Part shown: positions 20,937 to 26,165 of the stretch, piece by piece
How positions within the stretch are numbered: position 1 is the first letter of the stretch
Layout of the letters: every line of letters begins with the position of its first letter
From: a virus
Reading direction: 5' to 3' (one strand)
IMG/VR virus record: IMGVR_UViG_3300009008_000215
Span: 1-26,165 of that record
DNA length: 26,165 nucleotides
The notes under the pieces: generated by a model
The model's input: the letters and a program-made list of their open reading frames with translations, nothing else
Told to the model about the DNA's origin: nothing
The model's database searches: none
Position numbers and translations under genes: made by a program

Positions 20937-21158
20937 CTAAGCTTCTTCAGATGAAGTTTCGTCAACGGCTTCTTCCTTAGGTGCGTTGGCCTCTAGGAAA
21001 GTAGCAAGACGATTGCGAACAATACCCACATCACTCAACTCAGGTCCTTCAAAAGCACCACGCTTTGTCACGATGTCAATGATTTGTACACATGCTGCAA
21101 TATCTTGCAAACCAATCCCAGGAGCTTCCTGCTCCTCTACCTTATTTTCTTCACTCAT
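20937..21158 (-). CDS. Small acidic protein, unknown function
   Basis: 73 residues: acidic tails at both ends around a central core GIGLQDIAACVQIIDIVTKRGAFEG and DVGIVRNRLATFLEAN, which look like two helices. Similar short proteins occur in marine T4-like phages; I know no function. GGAG precedes ATG, 3 bases after gp45, so it is probably co-expressed with the clamp. Confidence 0.7.
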   Translation of the reverse strand: MSEENKVEEQEAPGIGLQDIAACVQIIDIVTKRGAFEGPELSDVGIVRNRLATFLEANAPKEEAVDETSSEEA

Positions 21159-21161
21159 ATT

Positions 21162-21839
21162 TTATACTCCAAAAGTCGAGGTTTTTTCAAGTGCTACCCA
21201 GTAGTTTGTACTGCTAGCGTTCACAGATGCAATTCGTTTAGATGAAAGTCCAAATGAATACACATCACTTACAATAAACTTAAACAGACTAATGTCCATT
21301 ATTAGCTCAAAGTTCTTATCGGTATCAATGTTACACTTGTCAATATCAATACTAAATTCATTCGATGTAGGATTACTTATATCAGTTACAGTTAATGTTA
21401 CACCATTATTTCCTCTTGTAACAACAAGATTGTTTAGTTTCATTGCACCTGATGCTTTTCTGATCTGATTCAACTGACTATTAGTTAGATCAAATTTAAT
21501 CTCTGGATCAGGCATCACAACATCCTTCTTGGCCACTGTCAGATTATCAATATCCGAGAAAAAGTATTTGATCGATCCAGTAGAGCCTTTTACTCTAACA
21601 AACTTCTGATCATCATCAAATTCAAAGTTTGGATCATCAAACATTCCAATAACAGCAATAAACTCCGACAAATCGTAGATTCCAAAGTCGTATGGAACAT
21701 CCTCTATAATCGATGTCGAAGCCATTAAATTCTTTGAGTTTGATACAGTTCGTATCAATTTGTCGCTATTAATAGCGATATTACTATTAATCGACGCGAA
21801 GTTCTTTAATACTTCCAACGATTGATCACTTAATTTCAT
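21162..21839 (-). CDS. 45: Sliding clamp gp45
   Basis: 225 residues (T4 228). The start MKLSDQSLEVLKNFASINSN is typical of gp45; a GTG 6 bases upstream is less likely because CAGGAG lies 5 bases before this ATG. Central IYDLSEFIAVIGMFDDPNFEF and the final VSSxNY-like SVNASSTNYWVALEKT fit the two-domain clamp fold. It is the trimeric processivity ring for gp43 and in T4 the coactivator of late transcription, relevant here because late boxes are present. It is under a promoter with an operator-like dyad. Confidence 0.93.
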   Translation of the reverse strand: MKLSDQSLEVLKNFASINSNIAINSDKLIRTVSNSKNLMASTSIIEDVPYDFGIYDLSEFIAVIGMFDDPNFEFDDDQKFVRVKGSTGSIKYFFSDIDNLTVAKKDVVMPDPEIKFDLTNSQLNQIRKASGAMKLNNLVVTRGNNGVTLTVTDISNPTSNEFSIDIDKCNIDTDKNFELIMDISLFKFIVSDVYSFGLSSKRIASVNASSTNYWVALEKTSTFGV

Positions 21840-21865
21840 ATACACTCCTGTTTTAATATATGGGT

Positions 21866-21899
21866 ATTATACGGGAGTTGACCACAAAAGTCAACTCCC
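21866..21899 (-). promoter_or_regulatory. Sigma70 promoter for gp45 with 10-bp dyad
   Basis: TTGACT (21889-21894), 17 bp, TATAAT (21866-21871). A perfect inverted repeat GGGAGTTGAC/GTCAACTCCC with loop 7 (21873-21899) covers the -35 and the whole spacer. It would suit a repressor, or form an RNA hairpin after CobS. Confidence 0.85.
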
Positions 21900-21907
21900 A
21901 TGTCGAT

Positions 21908-23077
21908 TTAGAACTCCGCTTGTGCAGCAGTTTGCTCTGCAGACGGGACGTCATCTCCAGGATAAGAACCCGTTGGCTGTTCCACTGTAGCATCAACCTT
22001 ACTGTAAAGATCAATAAATGCATCCTTTGTATCTTCATCAAAACGATTTACACACAGCTGGATAGCTTTGTTACGATCCCCAAAGATTGAGAATGTCTGA
22101 ACAATGTGGCAAAGGCGACGAGTAGAGATTACTTCATCAATGCCTTCATCTTCGTAAGTTCTACGGATGGTATCGGCCCATCCAACTAGAAGATTTGTGA
22201 ACTCATCATCAACACACTCGAACTTCTCCATGTGCTTTGTAATGATTTTCTTCTCGATATTCATTGTTGGGAATGTTTGCTCGACTGTGATAGTAAAGCG
22301 CTCTAGGAATGCCTCATCAATGATTGTAGCAGCTGAAAATCGTCCATCCTCAGATCCTTTTCCTTTTGTGTTTGCAGTTGCAATCACTGTGAATCCTTTC
22401 TGAGGGCGAATCACTTCACCAGTCTTTTTAATCAGAACTGGCTTACCTTCAAGAACACCTTGAAGTGACATAATTTTATTTGTTCCGCGATCAATCTCAT
22501 CGATCAATAGAACAGCACCCTGCTCCATTGCTTTGATAACTGGACCTTTCTGAAACACAGTTTCTCCGTTCAGAAGACGGAAACCACCAATGAGATCATC
22601 TTCATCAGTCTCGGGAGAGATTTGAATTCGAACATATTCACGACCAGCCTTAGCACAAGCTTGTTCGATCATGAATGTTTTGCCGTTACCAGATAGACCA
22701 GTAACATAGGTAGGATAAAACTCGTTAGATTTAACGATCTTGAAAATATCCTTGAAATTGCCCCATTCAACAAATGTGTTACATTTCTCAGGGACGAATA
22801 CTTCATCATTCGATACAGATGAAACACCAACGTTTTGAGCCACAGCAGCTCGAACAGTGGTTGGCACTTCATCTTTAGTACGAAATGGAAGAAGAGCAGC
22901 TTCAAGGTTATAAACACCTCGGCTGACCTTCGGGAATTTACGGAATTGGTTAGCGATTGCATACTTACCGTATCCAAGTTTGGTAGCGACTGCTTCAAAC
23001 TCTTTAAGGGTGAACTTAGACTGATCAACATATTGATCAGCGACTGCTTTTAAAACTTCATTCATATTCATATTCAT
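21908..23077 (-). CDS. cobS: CobS-like AAA+ ATPase (MoxR class)
   Basis: 389 residues. An N-terminal helical domain (KEFEAVATKLGYGKYAIANQ) precedes the AAA+ core: Walker A GLSGNGKT at 127-134, Walker B VLLIDEIDRG near 189-198, FTVIATANTKGKG as sensor 1 and EAFLERF as arginine finger. The C-terminal segment VISTRRLCHIVQTF is the lid. CobS belongs to cobaltochelatase, but phage copies pair with a VWA partner, here the CobT-like protein upstream. MoxR/VWA pairs usually remodel or assemble protein complexes; I infer that, not cobalamin synthesis. Its promoter and leader copy those of CobT. Confidence 0.88.
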   Translation of the reverse strand: MNMNMNEVLKAVADQYVDQSKFTLKEFEAVATKLGYGKYAIANQFRKFPKVSRGVYNLEAALLPFRTKDEVPTTVRAAVAQNVGVSSVSNDEVFVPEKCNTFVEWGNFKDIFKIVKSNEFYPTYVTGLSGNGKTFMIEQACAKAGREYVRIQISPETDEDDLIGGFRLLNGETVFQKGPVIKAMEQGAVLLIDEIDRGTNKIMSLQGVLEGKPVLIKKTGEVIRPQKGFTVIATANTKGKGSEDGRFSAATIIDEAFLERFTITVEQTFPTMNIEKKIITKHMEKFECVDDEFTNLLVGWADTIRRTYEDEGIDEVISTRRLCHIVQTFSIFGDRNKAIQLCVNRFDEDTKDAFIDLYSKVDATVEQPTGSYPGDDVPSAEQTAAQAEF

Positions 23078-23110
23078 AATATAGATCCTTTCTCAATTGT
23101 TTACATATAC

Positions 23111-23139
23111 ATTATCTAGGAAAACGACCAAAAGGTCAA
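23111..23139 (-). promoter_or_regulatory. Sigma70 promoter for cobS-like gene
   Basis: TTGACC (23134-23139), 17 bp, GATAAT (23111-23116). From TAGATAATGTATATGTAA to the ribosome site it nearly repeats the CobT promoter. Confidence 0.8.
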
Positions 23140-23160
23140 CAGCAAAATCAAGTTTTTCTG

Positions 23161-23191
23161 AAAAAAAATGGATATTTTATAGACATATCCA
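23161..23191 (-). terminator. Rho-independent terminator after the 51-aa gene
   Basis: Stem TGGATAT/ATATCCA with 9-base loop followed by eight T on the minus strand. A second stem CAGTAC/GTACTG lies just upstream near 23201-23221. It separates the cobT-like unit from the cobS promoter. Confidence 0.6.
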
Positions 23192-23223
23192 GGTCTATAT
23201 CACAGTACGGTCCTAAAGTACTG

Positions 23224-23379
23224 TTAAACGAGCTCCTCCACAACGCCGAGGACTTCTGCTATGGCTAGCAGGACAGCGCCTGTAACAATTGAGAATGGGA
23301 GGGCTCCATAACCGATAAATCTCAATGATGACTTGATAAAACTAATTAATTGATGACGCTTTGCATCTGGATATTTCAT
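23224..23379 (-). CDS. 51-aa membrane protein between CobT-like and CobS-like genes
   Basis: An ATG with AGGAG 6 bases upstream opens a 51-codon frame. A charged start (MKYPDAKRHQLISFIK) leads to one hydrophobic helix (IGYGALPFSIVTGAVLLAIA), then an acidic end EVLGVVEELV. It is probably a single-pass inner-membrane protein. It follows the cobT-like gene by 11 bases and is closed by a terminator, so it belongs to the cobT unit; it may anchor or partner the CobS/CobT complex. No family is recognised. Confidence 0.7.
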   Translation of the reverse strand: MKYPDAKRHQLISFIKSSLRFIGYGALPFSIVTGAVLLAIAEVLGVVEELV

Positions 23380-23390
23380 ATCTACTCCTT

Positions 23391-25634
23391 TTATGCGGCC
23401 ACCGCGTCGGTGATCTTATTTACTAATTGACGACTGTGTTTTCCAGTCTTCGCGAATTTACGGAATTGTCTCTTGATATCTTTGATCTCTGTAGACTTTC
23501 CGTTTTTGTTATTTTTAACTTCAAATGTGTCTGAAATCCTACTTCTTTCCTTTGGTGTAGCAATCTTGATAACAAAGAAGTCATCATATCCTGCTTTAGC
23601 ATTCAAGTGAAGAACGCCATCTCCAAGGAACTTCTTGCGATTTTTATCGTAAAACCGCTCTGCTTTGATCCAATCTTGATTGAATGCAATTGCCAGACCA
23701 CTCTTCACGTCATGCTTATTAGCACCAAGGAAGAATCCAATAGTAGTTGCTCCAGTGGCCTCTTTAAGATTCTTAACTAGTGCAGCTGTCATTTCCCTAC
23801 CAGATCCAGCTCGAACTGTTCTCTTTCCAACACGAACAACAACGTCTTGAGTATCAACATCAACTCCTTTTCCATTGTTAACGATCTTAAATCTGTAGTG
23901 TTCTCCTCCAGCATAAATATTATCAGCCATTCCATCTGTAAGAACGATTACATTAGTGTTTTGGGTAGCATAAGTCTTGTTGAACTTATTAACGATCTTC
24001 TCAGCAGCAATCAGTGTCTGATTTAGAGGAGTTGATCCATAACTATCCAACTCACTGAAGTTATATTGACTAATTCCATATGTCCATAGGCGGCTATGTC
24101 CACGTACTCCAGTCAACCACAGGCCCATTAGAGCTTCGTTAAACTCCTTCTTGGTCATTCTGTTAGACAGAACCTCTACAATCTTCACGTCAATGTTTGC
24201 AATGTCACTACTTAGTTTCTTACTCTGAACCTCGTTGGAACGGTATGGATCCAAGTTACGACTTGATGTGAATGTGTATATCTCAAATGGAATGTTTACT
24301 CTCTTGCAAAACTGACCAATAATCATTGTCTGACGAACAGTATCTTCGATGATACTTTCCATTGAACCAGATAGATCCATGAACATAATAATTCCGTGAC
24401 TCTTTGCTTGTGCAAGTTTTGTTACAGTCTTGAAAATGTCCTCAGAATACTGATACTGATACAACTTGTTAACATTGATTGATCCGGTTTTAGCCTCTTG
24501 AGCACGAGAATACTCATAAGCAGCTTTCTTACGATCAAAATCCTTTGCCATCATATTTACAATCGTCTTGTGAGACTTCAAGGCTGCCTCATAATCTTCA
24601 CGAAGTCTGTTATAGTAAATAGAACCAGAGTGGGAACCACTAAACCATTCTGTCTCTCTGATCCATTGACGACGACGATCAGCAAGAAGTGTCTTATAAT
24701 CAAAGATCATTGCATCAATGTTTGAATTGGTAATACCATTACTGAACAGAGGAACTTTATCTTTATCATTTTCACTCTTCTCAAGCAGTTCTTGTGCATT
24801 TCCGCGGAAAGTGTCGTCTGTTTGAGTATCAGAAGCACTCACAGACTCACTCTCGTCTGGAGATCCCTGATCTCCAGCGTCTTCAGACATCTCGTTCCTT
24901 TCATCTCCTTCATCAGATCCCTGATCTCCAGCATCTTCAGACATCTCGTTTGGAGATCCCTGATCTCCAGCATCTTCGGACATCTCGTTCCTTTCATCTC
25001 CAGCGTCTTCGGATATCTCGTTCCTTTCATCTCCTTCATCAGTGGAGAATTCAAACTCTTCTTCACTATCCTGGTAGTCCTCACTATTACCAATGAAATC
25101 ATGTATTTCTTTACATGCTTTTAACACATCATCCCATGTATCAACACCCATAGCAAGATCAACAAATGGTTGTTCTGTCTTGCTAAATTCGATTGGGAAG
25201 TAACCACGACCCTTTGCATAGACATTCAAGCGATCCATGAATGACGCTTTAGTCATATCACGACCTTCTGTTCCAAACAAGTTGTCATCAAATAATCTCT
25301 TGTATCCTTTTTTGAATGGACGAACTATACCAGGATACATTTCCTGGATCTTGTTTTCAATTCGGATATCTTCAATGATGTTCACATATGATTTTGGAAC
25401 ACCAGGAATAGTTTTGTCAGATTCGTGCCATCCTTCAGCGGGAGTGAATAAGGCGTGGCCAACTTCGTGACCAACAAGCATGTCATAAACATCCTTACCC
25501 TTATCCGCCCATAACGGAAGTTTTAGAATTCTGTCTTCAACATCGAATGATGCTGTAGGATAGTTGCCATGTTGAACCGTAAGATTCTCCTTTGCAAGCA
25601 GCTTCGCTAGATAATTCTGTGATTGTAAATTCAT
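23391..25634 (-). CDS. cobT: CobT-like VWA protein with HExxH domain
   Basis: 747 residues from ATG 25634; a TTG 21 bases upstream gives a longer frame, but AGGG lies before the ATG. The N-terminal domain has HEVGH at 56-60 and NIIEDIRIE at 85-93, a zinc-peptidase-like pattern. Residues about 190-270 are an acidic repeat (GDERNEMSEDAGDQGS-like, four NE-x-SEDAGD units), as in CobT linkers. A VWA domain follows, with MIDAS DLSGSMES at 420-427 and VIVLTDGMADN. The partner is the CobS-like ATPase. Role: probably a metal-dependent adaptor or protease in a MoxR-VWA remodelling complex; a cobalt-chelation role is unlikely without CobN. Confidence 0.85.
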   Translation of the reverse strand: MNLQSQNYLAKLLAKENLTVQHGNYPTASFDVEDRILKLPLWADKGKDVYDMLVGHEVGHALFTPAEGWHESDKTIPGVPKSYVNIIEDIRIENKIQEMYPGIVRPFKKGYKRLFDDNLFGTEGRDMTKASFMDRLNVYAKGRGYFPIEFSKTEQPFVDLAMGVDTWDDVLKACKEIHDFIGNSEDYQDSEEEFEFSTDEGDERNEISEDAGDERNEMSEDAGDQGSPNEMSEDAGDQGSDEGDERNEMSEDAGDQGSPDESESVSASDTQTDDTFRGNAQELLEKSENDKDKVPLFSNGITNSNIDAMIFDYKTLLADRRRQWIRETEWFSGSHSGSIYYNRLREDYEAALKSHKTIVNMMAKDFDRKKAAYEYSRAQEAKTGSINVNKLYQYQYSEDIFKTVTKLAQAKSHGIIMFMDLSGSMESIIEDTVRQTMIIGQFCKRVNIPFEIYTFTSSRNLDPYRSNEVQSKKLSSDIANIDVKIVEVLSNRMTKKEFNEALMGLWLTGVRGHSRLWTYGISQYNFSELDSYGSTPLNQTLIAAEKIVNKFNKTYATQNTNVIVLTDGMADNIYAGGEHYRFKIVNNGKGVDVDTQDVVVRVGKRTVRAGSGREMTAALVKNLKEATGATTIGFFLGANKHDVKSGLAIAFNQDWIKAERFYDKNRKKFLGDGVLHLNAKAGYDDFFVIKIATPKERSRISDTFEVKNNKNGKSTEIKDIKRQFRKFAKTGKHSRQLVNKITDAVAA
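24853..25040 (-). repeat. Imperfect tandem repeats encoding the acidic linker
   Basis: Four copies of CTCCAGC(A/G)TCTTC-type sequence (plus strand) with variable spacers encode NE(M/I)SEDAGD units. Substitutions between copies are mostly silent (AGC/GCG, AGA/GGA), so the repeat is held at protein level. All three minus frames and two plus frames stay open here, which creates false ORFs. Confidence 0.8.
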
Positions 25635-25668
25635 AATATATGCCCTATTTCTCAATTGTTACATATAC

Positions 25669-25697
25669 ATTATCTACTAATTCACAACAAAGGTCAA
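25669..25697 (-). promoter_or_regulatory. Sigma70 promoter for cobT-like gene
   Basis: TTGACC (25692-25697), 17 bp, GATAAT (25669-25674). The following leader (GTATATGTAACAATTGAGAA) is almost identical to that of the cobS-like gene. Confidence 0.8.
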
Positions 25698-25715
25698 CAG
25701 TTATTTACAAAATAA

Positions 25716-26165
25716 TTAGATTATTTTAGCATTTTCTTGATTGATCAATCTCTTTTTTCTATACTCGATCAAATCATCCCAACAAATAGGAAGATAATTA
25801 GTCTGTTCGAGGCACACATTTTCATACTCAAACTCAGGCATTGTGTGATAATGTGTATGCCCGTGAATGTTGATTTTACCACGCAACTCTTCTGGATGAA
25901 TTGGAGCGTGGGTCAACCAAGCGTGTTTATATCTTACAATACCCTCAACTTCTTTGAACGCTTTCAGATACACGCTTGTATTTAGATTATCATGATTTCC
26001 GCGAATTAGAATCTTCGTGCCATTCAATTGTTTAATTGACTCAAGCCCATCCATTGTGAAAGCGGCATCCCCAAGCACATATACTTTATCTCGTTTGGTA
26101 ATTGTGGACTGCCAATTGTCCATTACAAATTTTCTATGATGTATCTCTGACTCAAATTCCTTTCT
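25716..26165 (-). CDS. Calcineurin-like metallophosphoesterase, N-terminus outside window
   Basis: 149 residues visible; the frame stays open to the window edge (RKEFESEIHHRKFV before an internal Met at 26123), so the true start lies outside and the D-x-H motif of the first strand is not seen. Visible motifs: VYVLGDAAF (GD), ILIRGNHDN (GNHD), WLTHAPIHPEEL (H) and INIHGHTHYH (GHxH), all dinuclear-metal ligands of this family. Substrate (protein phosphate, nucleotide or DNA ends) is unknown. It lies before the cobT promoter. Confidence 0.85.
   Translation of the reverse strand, partial: RKEFESEIHHRKFVMDNWQSTITKRDKVYVLGDAAFTMDGLESIKQLNGTKILIRGNHDNLNTSVYLKAFKEVEGIVRYKHAWLTHAPIHPEELRGKINIHGHTHYHTMPEFEYENVCLEQTNYLPICWDDLIEYRKKRLINQENAKII

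Noticed and set aside
24853-25040. Repeat array as a CRISPR
   Set aside because: Repeats are in frame, unequal in spacing, and encode an acidic linker; no spacer diversity or cas genes.
24792-25124. Plus-strand open frames of 100-110 codons over the CobT repeat
   Set aside because: They are by-products of the repeat keeping several frames open; the minus frame encodes the CobT-like protein with its domains on both sides.
21908-25634. Cobalamin biosynthesis function for CobS/CobT
   Set aside because: No CobN or other corrin genes, and the CobT-like protein carries an HExxH domain; the names reflect homology only.
26123-26123. Internal Met as the start of the metallophosphoesterase
   Set aside because: The frame stays open upstream to the window edge and family members carry an N-terminal D-x-H strand before this point.
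1-26165. tRNA genes and MotA-type middle promoters
   Set aside because: I saw no cloverleaf pattern between genes and no convincing TGCTTTA boxes at the right distance from -10 elements.

Overview
This window looks like the replication and nucleotide-metabolism core of an AT-rich, T4-like marine myovirus. All genes I can support lie on the minus strand, so transcription runs from high to low coordinates. The T4-type replisome is nearly syntenic with T4: sliding clamp gp45, clamp loader gp44/gp62, RegA, DNA polymerase gp43, UvsX and helicase gp41. Around it are genes typical of marine T4-like phages: a CobS/CobT-like pair, Hsp20, ThyX and MazG. No photosynthesis genes, tRNAs, integrase or CRISPR are visible. 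The host is probably a marine Gram-negative bacterium using ordinary sigma70 promoters; I cannot name it.

Layout in transcription order. 26165-20200: a truncated metallophosphoesterase, a CobT-like VWA/HExxH protein, a 51-residue membrane protein, a CobS-like AAA+ ATPase, gp45, four small genes and a DsbA-like protein. 20200-18250: gp44, gp62, a decayed second copy of the gp62 3' end, and regA. 18250-13300: a 7-deazaguanine block with QueE, a phosphoribosyltransferase, QueD, FolE, a PD-(D/E)XK-like protein, a T-fold-like protein, two small genes and a tRNA-guanine-transglycosylase-like protein that is probably a DpdA-type DNA base-exchange enzyme. 13300-11430: a dUTPase/dCTP-deaminase-like protein, a dNMP kinase, Hsp20 and a small Sm-like protein. 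11400-4460: gp43, a primase-polymerase-like protein, UvsX, gp41, ThyX and micro-genes. 4460-3650: small proteins and MazG. 3660-1: a late-promoter operon of enzymes that share a short N-terminal tag.

Regulation is unusually legible. Nine near-perfect promoters (TTGACY, 16-17 bp, TATAAT or GATAAT) precede the early blocks. T4-type late boxes (TATAAATA) precede the tagged operon, hsp20, regA and the 78-residue gene. The gp43 promoter lies so close to its ATG that the mRNA should be leaderless. The hsp20 leader folds like a ROSE RNA thermometer.

The most interesting system is the 3624-to-1 operon. A P-loop kinase-like protein, a small helix-turn-helix-like protein, a PD-(D/E)XK nuclease-like protein, a KxDG nucleotidyltransferase (ligase-like) and the start of another protein each begin with a T4 capsid-targeting-like peptide ending in a likely gp21 cleavage site. 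This suggests an enzyme set packaged in the head and injected with the DNA, possibly to cut and reseal nucleic acid. The second is a QueC-less FolE-QueD-QueE plus DpdA-like set, which predicts 7-carboxy-7-deazaguanine or a derivative in the phage DNA.
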